Below are positions 1 to 7,145 of a stretch of DNA of 64,000 bases, piece after piece (position 1 is the first letter of the stretch; every line of letters starts with the position of its first letter). This DNA comes from Fuerstiella sp041398845 (GTDB lineage Bacteria > Planctomycetota > Planctomycetia > Planctomycetales > Planctomycetaceae). The position numbers were made by a program, and so were the translations under genes. The notes below the pieces were generated by a model. That model was not told where the DNA came from and searched no databases. It was given only the letters and a program-made list of their open reading frames with translations. The stretch is taken from the NCBI GenBank assembly GCA_041398845.1, contig JAWKTZ010000008.1:248001-312000 (forward strand), given 5' to 3'.

Positions 1-67
1 GCGGTGGCGTCTTGATTCCCCTCATGCACAGTGCGATCTACAAGCAAACGGACCCATTCGAGCGGGG

Positions 68-367
68 ATGGCCGCTCTGCTTGCAGGTTTCAGCTTCTTT
101 CTATCTTCAAGGATCATCGCGATCTCACTGCGATGCACTGTGACGGTCGCACTTGGCGTATATCTTGGGCTCGTTGGCTGGATGCTCGCATCTGGACAGG
201 CAGAGTATCCGGTCTCCTCTGCGATTGGCTTATTGATTCACGGATTACTTCCGGGAGCGATAGGATCCGGGATTGCGTTCGTCGTCTTGTGGACTCGTGC
301 TAGAATCCCGCAACCGCCAGCGGCGAACAAGGCGGTGAACCCGAGCGGCGGATCGGGCGGGTCTTGA
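68..367 (+). CDS. small membrane protein, first cassette (possibly 5'-truncated)
   Basis: A 99-residue hydrophobic protein with about three membrane segments (residues 4-20, 25-45, 50-75). I do not recognise a family. The frame stays open upstream to the window edge, and another frame (+3) reads like membrane-protein sequence before position 68, so the true start may lie outside the window or a frameshift may be present. The last dozen residues (NKAVNPSGGSGGS) are encoded by the following attC site, so the stop codon lies inside the recombination site. It is the first visible gene of the + strand cassette array. The coding call is moderate; the exact start is uncertain. Confidence 0.5.
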   Translation: MAALLAGFSFFLSSRIIAISLRCTVTVALGVYLGLVGWMLASGQAEYPVSSAIGLLIHGLLPGAIGSGIAFVVLWTRARIPQPPAANKAVNPSGGSGGS

Positions 368-412
368 AATCAAAGGTTTTCGGCCGCCGCCGGGTTACCT
401 TTTTCGTTCGTC
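322..412 (+). other. attC site 1
   Basis: An imperfect palindrome between a left core ending AAC (322-328) and a right core GTTCGTC (406-412). The arms GGTgAACCCGaGCGGCGG and CCGCCGCCGGGTTACC pair fully apart from the two lower-case bases, which bulge from the left arm. Unpaired bases on one arm are typical of integron attC sites. The site overlaps the end of the upstream gene. Confidence 0.85.
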
Positions 413-522
413 AGCAGACAAGTCGACAGGTTGAACGCTGAGAACTCGACGTTCCACCGTTCGGCTGGAATTGATACGCTGCGCTGCTACGCCATTGCTA
501 ACTCCGCACGAAAGGACTCACA

Positions 523-1020
523 ATGCTCACGCGAACACTATTGGTGCTGTCGGTTTCATTGGCTCTTACTCACGGGGTCGTACTCGGACAACAAAACAAG
601 ACAGACGATGCCGCCAGATTTGTCGTACTGGAAATGACTGGGAGACTTGCAGCGGAATACGGCAAACTTGCCGGTTCCATCGACGGCGATCGGATTCCGA
701 ACGGCCTTCATATTTCAACGACTGCTATTGTTGCTCAACGTCTTGATGATGGTCGAATCCGTATCGAACACACAATGCCTGTGATGCAAGATGGTGCACC
801 TATTCGGCTTGTGACCCTAACTGCAACGGTCGATGCCACGGCAGTCAAGACAATTGCCGTTCCTGGTGGAATTGCAACATACACATCTCCTGGCGCACAC
901 AAATCTGGCGAGAAGCCGACTCTGACCAAAGACGCTACGAAACAGGTAGCGGTGGAACTTGCCGACCTAAAAGGTGTTAAACTGCGAAGCTGGACACTGG
1001 CAAACGAGGTCGGCGAATAA
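523..1020 (+). CDS. secreted cassette protein of unknown function
   Basis: A 165-residue protein with an N-terminal signal peptide (residues 1 to about 22, likely cleaved after VVLG before QQNK). The mature part is mostly beta-rich and has no cysteines or motifs that I recognise. The ATG is preceded by AAAGGA at 511-516 with ordinary spacing. The gene lies between attC 1 and attC 2, one gene per cassette, with a 5' leader of about 110 bases after the recombination point. It is probably exported to the periplasm or cell surface. No function is proposed. Confidence 0.7.
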   Translation: MLTRTLLVLSVSLALTHGVVLGQQNKTDDAARFVVLEMTGRLAAEYGKLAGSIDGDRIPNGLHISTTAIVAQRLDDGRIRIEHTMPVMQDGAPIRLVTLTATVDATAVKTIAVPGGIATYTSPGAHKSGEKPTLTKDATKQVAVELADLKGVKLRSWTLANEVGE

Positions 1021-1040
1021 CTTCCTGTACCCGAAATGCT

Positions 1041-1131
1041 GACGAACAAAGAAATGCACGCGAGTTGCGGATCGCGCGTTTCCTAATGTTGAAATCGCTT
1101 GGCCGCAACCGCGTGATTTCCGTCGTTATTT
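1041..1131 (+). other. attC site 2
   Basis: Left core GACGAAC (1041-1047) and right core beginning GTT (1125). The arms GAAATgCACGCGaGTTGCGG and CCGCAACCGCGTGATTTC are perfectly complementary except for the g and a bulges on the left arm. The central spacer holds the TTGAAATC motif shared by many sites in this array. Confidence 0.88.
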
Positions 1132-1150
1132 GCACAGGAGACGCATCGGC

Positions 1151-1744
1151 GTGAGTGCCAGCAAGATTGCGATCGCAACGATTCTGCTTCTCGCCACGTT
1201 TGCCGGCTGCGAATGGTACGGGACGTTAATCCCGCCGACGCACTGGGCATACGCAATCTTTGTCAATTTCATCTTTCTCGCTGTCGCCACCGCACTGATG
1301 ACCGCACTTGAGTTGCCGCTATTCCCGCCGTCTTACTTCGATTCAAGACGTTTCGAAATGGATGGACGCATGTACCGATGGGCTGGCCTGCGAGCTTTCG
1401 TGGGTATACTTCGCTTCATCGGTTGGGAGAAGTTCTGGCGTAAACAAATTCCCGTACGCAACGACTTGGAGGCATTGCGCAAATACGCAGAAGGTACGCG
1501 CGGCTCAGAAGCCGTTCATGTCGTTGCAGGGGTCTGCGTTGTGGGGCTAACGTTGTCGATAGCACTGCGCTACTCATGGGCTGGCACAAAATGGCTATGG
1601 CTTGCCAATGTGTTCATCAATCTGTATCCCGTCGCACTTCAACGATACAATCGACCACGCGTGGAACGCTTGATTCTCCGCCTCGCACGGGCTACCAACG
1701 CCACAAGCACAGAACCAGCGGATGCACGTGAGTCGCCGAGTTGA
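1151..1744 (+). CDS. CrtO-like acyltransferase-family membrane protein (tentative)
   Basis: A 197-residue integral membrane protein. I chose the GTG at 1151 because AGGAG lies at 1136-1140; an upstream in-frame TTG at 1130 falls inside the attC. Hydrophobic segments lie near residues 5-20, 30-50, 115-140 and 145-160. The pattern YRW.GLRAF in the middle, a TRGSE-H block, and NVFINLYPVALQRYNR near the C-terminus resemble small glycosyl-4,4'-diaponeurosporenoate acyltransferase (CrtO)-like proteins. The assignment rests on motif memory, so the acyl-transfer role is an inference. The final eight or so residues are encoded by the left arm of attC 3, and the stop codon lies in that site. Confidence 0.6.
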   Translation: MSASKIAIATILLLATFAGCEWYGTLIPPTHWAYAIFVNFIFLAVATALMTALELPLFPPSYFDSRRFEMDGRMYRWAGLRAFVGILRFIGWEKFWRKQIPVRNDLEALRKYAEGTRGSEAVHVVAGVCVVGLTLSIALRYSWAGTKWLWLANVFINLYPVALQRYNRPRVERLILRLARATNATSTEPADARESPS

Positions 1745-1798
1745 TTTTATTGAAGTGGTCAGTCTTTTGCGGCGACCACGTGATCCGTATCGTTATTT
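1709..1798 (+). other. attC site 3 (overlaps CDS end)
   Basis: Left core AAC at 1713-1715, right core GTTATTT at 1792-1798. The arms GGATgCACGTGaGTCGCCG and CGGCGACCACGTGATCC pair completely with the same two left-arm bulges. The upstream reading frame runs through the left arm and ends at 1744. Confidence 0.87.
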
Positions 1799-2271
1799 GC
1801 GAAGGCAGTTCTGTTCATCTGAATAGAGTGCGGAAACTTAGTTCACGCATTCAATCGCACTCTTGTAAACGCCAGGCGTCGGCTGATGCCAGCGGAGTCT
1901 CTTGGTTTGCGAACGGCCCAGCTCGACAATGCAACAGACCAACAGGGCGTCAATCCGCGACGGCACAATTTGAGCGTCGTTTCTGTGCCAGCCTGCAACT
2001 GGAAAGCCTGTTGCCAGCAACCCGGAAAAAACACATTCTGCAAACAATGCGTCTTCTGCTTCCCTGAATTCCGGAGCGACCAGACTGACAAAAAAAACGC
2101 AAACCAGGGCTTCCAGTCAGACATCACTCATGTAAACTGTTTCTGAACCCCAGTCACCTTGCTTCCGCATCCCGCAAGGAAATCGCAAATAACCAAATGG
2201 TGCAGCCGAGTCCTCAGCCACCCGTTAATTTTCAATTCATGTCAACCGTTCGGCCCGGCTGACCATCAACG
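1793..2271 (+). repeat. non-coding repeat cassette, copy 1
   Basis: A 479-bp cassette running from the crossover point of attC 3 to that of attC 4. It starts TTATTTGCGAAGGCAGTT and ends with its own attC. Six copies occur in the window (1793, 5144, 6141, 6613, 7082 interrupted, and 13177). The copies differ by substitutions and by 1-3 base indels, including homopolymer runs, so no frame on either strand is kept. Cargo could be an RNA or promoter, or none. Confidence 0.8.
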
Positions 2272-2277
2272 TTCTGC
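2187..2277 (+). other. attC site 4 (repeat-cassette type)
   Basis: Left core AAATAAC (2187-2193), right core GTT at 2271. The arms GGTgCAGCCGaG and CGGCTGACC show the two left-arm bulges. This sequence recurs almost unchanged at sites 8, 10, 11, 12, 14 and 16. Confidence 0.8.
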
Positions 2278-2315
2278 CACAAACACTCTCGGCAATTCCA
2301 TAACACAGACGAGCC

Positions 2316-2774
2316 ATGATTCATCCCGCAGTCAAGATTCTGACCCTCGTCGCTGCAATCACATCTGTTGGTTGCTCCGATTCTGGATCCACTGATGCAG
2401 GGTCGATTGGCGAGTCAATCGGCAAGAACGTAACCGAATTCGCTCAAGGTGTCGGCACTGGAGTCGATACCCAAATGCAAATCACAATCGAATTATCACA
2501 ATCGCTTGCTGATGCTGGTGTCACCCACACAGTAGCAAAGCAACAGGCGTCTCTCGACAACCCAGAAAAGGCGATCAGCGTCTACCTGATTTCAACGGAA
2601 CCGCTCAAAGCCACGCTGATTGCCAAAGCCTACAATGGCGACAAGCAAGAAATCGGCCGGGCTCTGGCAGACGTCCAGTTTTCCGCTGATGATGCTCAGT
2701 ATGTTTCGTTCACGTTTCCTGGCGAAATGGACAGACAAACGGTGACTTTGTACAAAATAGATCTCCGTCCGTAG
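2316..2774 (+). CDS. cassette-encoded lipoprotein
   Basis: A 152-residue protein. Its N-terminus is a lipoprotein signal, with hydrophobic residues 6-16 followed by the lipobox SVGC at about residue 20, so lipid attachment at that cysteine is expected. The mature part begins with a low-complexity Ser/Gly/Asp stretch, then has a mixed alpha/beta region of unknown family. ATG 2316 opens a short leader after attC 4. It is the only gene of its cassette. Function unknown; location in the periplasm or at the outer membrane is inferred from the lipobox. Confidence 0.7.
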   Translation: MIHPAVKILTLVAAITSVGCSDSGSTDAGSIGESIGKNVTEFAQGVGTGVDTQMQITIELSQSLADAGVTHTVAKQQASLDNPEKAISVYLISTEPLKATLIAKAYNGDKQEIGRALADVQFSADDAQYVSFTFPGEMDRQTVTLYKIDLRP

Positions 2775-2815
2775 GCATAAACGACGCATTGTGAATACCT
2801 TTGCCCGGCGGGGTG

Positions 2816-2905
2816 GCAGAACAACAGCGTGAACCGGAGTGGCGATTCACGCCGAATTTGAAATCAACGTCAACCGTCGCCACCCGGTTACGCTCAACGT
2901 TACTT
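2816..2905 (+). other. attC site 5
   Basis: Left core GCAGAAC (2816-2822), right core GTTACTT (2899-2905). The arms AGCGTgAACCGGaGTGGCG and CGCCACCCGGTTACGCT pair completely with the g and a bulges. Confidence 0.87.
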
Positions 2906-2944
2906 GACACAAATCGAGATCATCCCTACTGTGGTACTTTAGCT

Positions 2945-4135
2945 GTGGCAAAAAAGAAGACGACGAAGACACATGCAACCCCGCCGAAGGCGGCAACCAA
3001 GTCTGCTGCAACGCCAGTCGCACAGAGAGCACGCATTTCCTCCGATGACTTGCCGCGTCGTACTCTTGAAGCCGCAATCCCGATAGCCGAGATTATTCGC
3101 GATACCTATCATGGCAAATCCGCCACGTGGGACGAAATCGCATCCGTGCTCGACGTTTCCCCAACGACCCCAGCCAACCGTTACCCGATGTGGGCCGCGG
3201 TTGCCTACGGGCTGCTCCGCAAAGAGGGCGAGCAATACCATCTCGCGGAAACGGGGCGCAAGATTATCGCACCGAACTACGAAGGGGAGCGCGAAGAAGG
3301 AATCCTGAAGGCGATCTTGACGCCTGCAATTCTCTCTCGTTTCTACCAGGACTATAACGGATCGCCGCTGCCCGGAGACGAGCACTTTCTCAACGTGCTT
3401 GAGAATCGATATGACATCCCCCGCAACCGCGCAGCCGAGTCACGCGACATGATCGTTGACAACGCTCGTTTTGCCGGCATCTTGCGCGAACGTGGCGTCG
3501 GCGGCGCGACGCTCGAATTCAGTCTGACGGGCGCTCCAACACCACGACCGCGAGATCAGGACGATGAATCCGAGGCCGATGCATTTCCTGAAAAAACCGA
3601 ACAAACCGACGACCGTGAGGAGGAGTCGCTAGGCGATTTATCCAAGGCGTGCTTCATCATCACCCCTCTCGGCTCAGATGACTCGGTCGAACGCCGACAC
3701 GCAAACACTGTATTTGAGCACCTCATCAAACCCGTGCTCAAGGAATTTGATATTGAGCCTATACGCGCGGATAAGATTTCCAAACCAGGCATCATCACCA
3801 AGCAGATCATTGAACACTTGGCTGGCTGCCGCTTGTGTATTGCCGACCTCTCATTTAACAACCCAAACGCTTTTTATGAGCTTGGTGTCCGGCAGGCGTT
3901 TTTGCTGTCAACCATTCAAGTCATTCGTAAGGGCGACAAGATTCCCTTCGACGTTTCGCAAGGGCGAACCATAATCATTGACACATCTGATCCTTACACG
4001 ATCATGGATCGTTTCGATTCCGCACGAGCCGAGTTGCGCGAGCACGTTTCCAGTTGTCTGAACGGCGGGGAACGTCCGGATGACAATCCTGTCGCTATGT
4101 ATCTGCCCAAACTTGTCGTGAAAGTGCCCAAATAG
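2945..4135 (+). CDS. wHTH-like plus TIR/deoxyribosyltransferase-like protein, candidate defence effector
   Basis: A 396-residue protein. I chose GTG 2945, which begins a basic Lys/Thr/Ala-rich tail (residues 1-30); frames further upstream run into attC 5. Residues about 40-200 look like winged-helix segments (an IIRDTYHGKSATWDEIASVLDV stretch in part, then LLRKEGEQYHLAETGRKI). After an acidic linker, residues about 230-350 contain CFIITPLGS, then IRADKISKPGIITKQIIEHL, ADLSFNNPNAFYELGVRQAF and PFDVSQGRTI. These are typical of the nucleoside deoxyribosyltransferase/TIR-like fold found in nucleotide-targeting immune effectors; the Glu in FYELG fits the catalytic position. A role in phage defence is inferred from the fold and the cassette setting. 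Confidence 0.7.
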   Translation: MAKKKTTKTHATPPKAATKSAATPVAQRARISSDDLPRRTLEAAIPIAEIIRDTYHGKSATWDEIASVLDVSPTTPANRYPMWAAVAYGLLRKEGEQYHLAETGRKIIAPNYEGEREEGILKAILTPAILSRFYQDYNGSPLPGDEHFLNVLENRYDIPRNRAAESRDMIVDNARFAGILRERGVGGATLEFSLTGAPTPRPRDQDDESEADAFPEKTEQTDDREEESLGDLSKACFIITPLGSDDSVERRHANTVFEHLIKPVLKEFDIEPIRADKISKPGIITKQIIEHLAGCRLCIADLSFNNPNAFYELGVRQAFLLSTIQVIRKGDKIPFDVSQGRTIIIDTSDPYTIMDRFDSARAELREHVSSCLNGGERPDDNPVAMYLPKLVVKVPK

Positions 4136-4137
4136 TC

Positions 4138-4228
4138 ACGTAACCATCGCATGCACGGGAGCGGCGGTGGCCAGCGGATTTTGAAATCAACGTCAACTCC
4201 CGCCGCCCCGTGATGCGGGACGTTCGTC
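4138..4228 (+). other. attC site 6
   Basis: Left core ACGTAAC (4138-4144), right core GTTCGTC (4222-4228). The arms CGCATgCACGGGaGCGGCGG and CCGCCGCCCCGTGATGCG pair perfectly around the two bulges. The spacer carries TTTTGAAATCAACGTC. Confidence 0.9.
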
Positions 4229-4256
4229 GGACAAGATCATCACAACGGAGATCGAA

Positions 4257-5030
4257 ATGCATCCCCAGCGCTACACTGAATCGCAGGTGTTGTTCGGGCT
4301 CCGTGAAGCATGGCAGGACTTCACCGGCGTCGATGATCCGTTTGTTGCGGACACCCGCATCGACACGTACATGAAGGCTGACGGCTCGTGGGACGAACTA
4401 GACTTTGCCGATGTCTTTCGTGGAATCGAACGATTCTTCGACTTTAACTGCTCTGACAAAGAATGGACCGACTTCTTCGGATTCCATGTTGCCGAACGTA
4501 GCCTCAACGAATGGGAACAAACCGTCGCTCCGAACCTAACATTTGGATCACTTGCACGCTTCATCGCGGATCGCGCGCCGGCGGTCGCTTCGTTCGACGC
4601 AATCTCCGTATTTGGCCGCCGCTGCCTTCCGGCTGGCGTCTTCACGGGGATTCAACGCGTGGCTCACAAGACGATGGGCAATCAACGTCGATTCCCACCG
4701 AGTGCTCGAATCATAGACGTAATGCAGGGGCACGACCTGGACAGGTTTTGGTCACAGTTGCGCTGGATGACTGAGCACGCAACACCAGAATTGCCTGCCG
4801 TTTGGCGCAACGTGACCAGCACAACAGGCTGCTTGGGCGTATTGGCTGTGATCGCCTCATTGATCGCAACGTGGGGAACATCGAACCCTATTTGGATCAT
4901 ACCGACACTTCTCATCGCTACGGCGTCGTACTTGCTGGCATCGGCATACAAACGATTCACGAATCCACTGCCATCGCATATAGTGACCTTTCGCGATCTG
5001 TCCTTGTTGGTGGCGACACAACGATCGTAG
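4257..5030 (+). CDS. membrane-anchored cassette protein of unknown function
   Basis: A 257-residue protein. ATG 4257 follows a CGGAGA ribosome-binding site. The soluble part (residues 1-180) is acidic and Trp/Phe-rich, with LREAWQDFTGVDDPFV, DELDFADVFRGIERFFDF and DRFWSQLRWMTEH blocks. Two adjacent hydrophobic helices (about residues 190-225) and a basic end follow, so the protein is probably a C-terminally anchored inner-membrane protein. I know similar uncharacterised proteins from planctomycetes but no function. It is the only gene between attC 6 and attC 7. Confidence 0.7.
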   Translation: MHPQRYTESQVLFGLREAWQDFTGVDDPFVADTRIDTYMKADGSWDELDFADVFRGIERFFDFNCSDKEWTDFFGFHVAERSLNEWEQTVAPNLTFGSLARFIADRAPAVASFDAISVFGRRCLPAGVFTGIQRVAHKTMGNQRRFPPSARIIDVMQGHDLDRFWSQLRWMTEHATPELPAVWRNVTSTTGCLGVLAVIASLIATWGTSNPIWIIPTLLIATASYLLASAYKRFTNPLPSHIVTFRDLSLLVATQRS

Positions 5031-5058
5031 TCGGTGGAAACCGCTGCCCGCGTCCGCC

Positions 5059-5149
5059 GACGAACAATCCGATGCACGGGAGCGGCGAAGTCGGGCGGTT
5101 TTGAAATGGACAATCTTTCGTCGCCGCCCCGTGATCGGTGGCGTTATTT
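5059..5149 (+). other. attC site 7
   Basis: Left core GACGAAC (5059-5065), right core GTTATTT (5143-5149). The arms GATgCACGGGaGCGGCGA and TCGCCGCCCCGTGATC pair with the two bulges. Confidence 0.89.
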
Positions 5150-5615
5150 GCGAAGGCAGTTCTGTTCATGTGAATAGAGTGCGGAAACTTAGTCCGAGCA
5201 TCCAATCGCACTCTTGTAAACGCCAGGCGTCGGCTGATGCCGGCGGAGTCTCTTGGTTTGCGAACGGCCCAGCTCGACAATGCAACAGACCAACAGGACG
5301 TCAATCCGCGACGGCACAATTTGAGCGTCGTTTCTGTGCCAGCCTGCAACGGAAAGCCTGTTGGCAGCAACCCGGAAAAACACATTCTGCAAACAATGTC
5401 TTCTGCATCCCTAAATTCCGGAGCGACCAGACTGACAAAAAACGCAAACCAGGGCTTCCAGTCAGACATCACTCATGTAAACTGTTTTGCAGCCCAGTCA
5501 CCTTGCTTCCGCATCCCGCAAGGAAATCGCAAAATAACCAAATGGTGTAGCCGAGTCCTCAGCCACCCGTTAATTTTCAATTCATGTCAACCGTTCGGCC
5601 CGCCGACCATTGGCG
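5144..5615 (+). repeat. non-coding repeat cassette, copy 2
   Basis: A 472-bp copy bounded by the crossover points of attC 7 and attC 8. It has a shorter A-run and a 2-3 base deletion in the region homologous to 2045-2060 of copy 1, which shifts every frame relative to the other copies. Confidence 0.8.
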
Positions 5616-5621
5616 TTAGCC
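5532..5621 (+). other. attC site 8 (repeat-cassette type)
   Basis: Left core AAATAAC (5532-5538), right core GTTAGCC (5615-5621). It is nearly identical to site 4, with GGTGTAGCCGAG in the left arm and a one-base shorter right arm (CCCGCCGACC). Confidence 0.78.
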
Positions 5622-5640
5622 GTGAAGACAACGTCGACAG

Positions 5641-5985
5641 ATGCACTACCTTTACTTTGGAACCGATAAGGTTGGGAGCGTTGACCAGGTATTTGAACAC
5701 CAACGCACATGGTTCGGCCACTTTCAACTCTTCGCTAACAGCGAAACCGGTCACCACAGTGAACGTCTTCTATCTTTCATTGACTTCTGCGCAGAATGGC
5801 ACTCGAAACAGAACAGCGACGATCCACCCGATGCTTCCGCTTTCGACGCCTTTCGGGAGTTTCTTGCACCGGGGTCGTGGTCGATTCATGATGCCTCAAA
5901 TGAGGCCAACTCAATCGCGGATGCTCCAATGTTCTTCGACGGTAGGCGAGGAGAAATATCGTGGATTCAGTTGGATCGGAAATGA
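5641..5985 (+). CDS. small cassette protein of unknown function
   Basis: A 114-residue soluble, acidic protein starting at ATG 5641, about 25 bases after the crossover of attC 8. It is rich in aromatics (YLYFG, TWFGHFQLF, FIDFCAEWH) and has no membrane segment or signal. There is no strong ribosome-binding site. A longer overlapping frame (5237-5995) runs through repeat copy 2 and its attC and is rejected, because repeat copies do not keep that frame. Function unknown. Confidence 0.55.
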   Translation: MHYLYFGTDKVGSVDQVFEHQRTWFGHFQLFANSETGHHSERLLSFIDFCAEWHSKQNSDDPPDASAFDAFREFLAPGSWSIHDASNEANSIADAPMFFDGRRGEISWIQLDRK

Positions 5986-6053
5986 AACGGCTTAAGATGC
6001 ACAGCGAGAGATCTAGACAGTACTTTTAGGCGATGTCGTCGCCAGAGAAATGC

Positions 6054-6146
6054 GGCTAACATCAATGCAATGCACCGGAGTTGGCGGACTGCCGGTTGTG
6101 ACATGGACAATCACTCGCGCCAACCCGGTGATTGCAAGCGTTATTT
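6054..6146 (+). other. attC site 9
   Basis: Left core GGCTAAC (6054-6060), right core GTTATTT (6140-6146). The arms TGCAATgCACCGGaGTTGGC and GCCAACCCGGTGATTGCA pair perfectly with the two bulges. Confidence 0.9.
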
Positions 6147-6612
6147 GCGAAGGCAGTTCTGTTCATCTGAATAGAGTGCGGAAACTTAGTTCACGCATCC
6201 AATCTGCCTTTGTATACGCCGTGTCGGCTGATGCCGGCGGAGTCTCTTGGTTTGCGAACGGCCCAGCTCGACAATGCAACAGACCAACAGGACGTCAATC
6301 CGCGACGGCACAATTTGAGGTCGTTTCTGTGCCAGCCTGCAACGGAAAGCCTGTTGCCAGCAACCCGGAAACACATTCTGCAAACAATGCGTCTTCTGCT
6401 TCCCTGAATTCCGGAGCGACCAGACTGATAAAGAAAAACGCAAACCAGGGCTTCCGGTCAGGACATCACCATGTAAACTGCTTCTGAAGCCCAGTCACCT
6501 TGCTTCCGCATCCTGCAAGGAAATCGCAAATAACCAAATGGTGCAGCCGAGTCCTCAGCCACCGGTTAATTTTCAATTCATGTCAACCGTTCGGCCCGGC
6601 TGACCATCAACG
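6141..6612 (+). repeat. non-coding repeat cassette, copy 3
   Basis: A 472-bp copy between attC 9 and attC 10. It is the first of three tandem copies. It differs from copy 1 by several one-base losses, for example CGTATACGCCGTGTCGG in place of CTTGTAAACGCCAGGCGTCGG, and by a GAAACAC run. Confidence 0.8.
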
Positions 6613-6618
6613 TTATTT
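6528..6618 (+). other. attC site 10 (repeat-cassette type)
   Basis: Left core AAATAAC (6528-6534), right core GTTATTT (6612-6618). The right core opens the next tandem repeat cassette. Confidence 0.8.
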
Positions 6619-7081
6619 GCGAAGGCAGTTCTGTTCATCTCAATAAGAGTGCGGAAACTTAGTCCACGCATTCAATCGCACTTTTGTATACGCCAGCGTC
6701 GGCTGATGCCGGCGGAGTCTCTTGGTTTGCGGAACGGCCCAGCTCGACAATGCAACAGACCAACAGGACGTCAATCCGCGACGGCACACCGAGCGTCGTT
6801 TCTGTGCCAGCCTGTAACGGAAAGCCTGCTGGCAGCAACCCGGAAAACACATTCTGCAAACAATGCGTCTCTGCTTCCTGAATTCCGGAGCGACCAGACT
6901 GACAAAAAACGCAAACCAGGGCTTCCGGTCAGACATCACTCGGCGTAAACTGTTTCGGGCCCAGTCACCTTGCTTCCATCCCGGCAAGGAAATCGCAAAT
7001 AACCAAATGGTGCAGCCGAGTCCTCAGCCACCCGTTAATTTTCAATTCATGTCAACCGTTCGGCCCGGCTGACCATTGGCG
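6613..7081 (+). repeat. non-coding repeat cassette, copy 4
   Basis: A 469-bp copy, second of the tandem triplet, between attC 10 and attC 11. It carries further one- or two-base indels (AATAAGAGTG near the start, GCGGAACGG, GGCACACCGAGCG), again breaking any frame. Confidence 0.8.
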
Positions 7082-7087
7082 TTATTT
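6997..7087 (+). other. attC site 11 (repeat-cassette type)
   Basis: Left core AAATAAC (6997-7003), right core GTTATTT (7081-7087). Same sequence type as site 4. Confidence 0.8.
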
Positions 7088-7145
7088 GCGAAGGCAGTTC
7101 CCGTTCATCTGAATAGAGTGCGGAAACTTAGTTCACGCATCCAAT

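Noticed and set aside
1797..1830. Promoter in the repeat cassette (TTGCGA - 17 - TGAATA)
   Set aside because: Spacing is fair but the -10 match is weak, and planctomycete promoters are poorly defined; transcript data would be needed.
1843..2127. Minus-strand frame MMSDWKPWFAFF... in the repeat cassette, and the matching + frame MPAESLGLRTAQLDN...
   Set aside because: Similar frames occur in several copies, but one-base indels shift or end them at different places; neither strand keeps one protein across the six copies.
5237..5995. 252-residue + frame spanning repeat copy 2 and the next cassette
   Set aside because: It crosses an attC site and is kept open by chance; other repeat copies do not share it.
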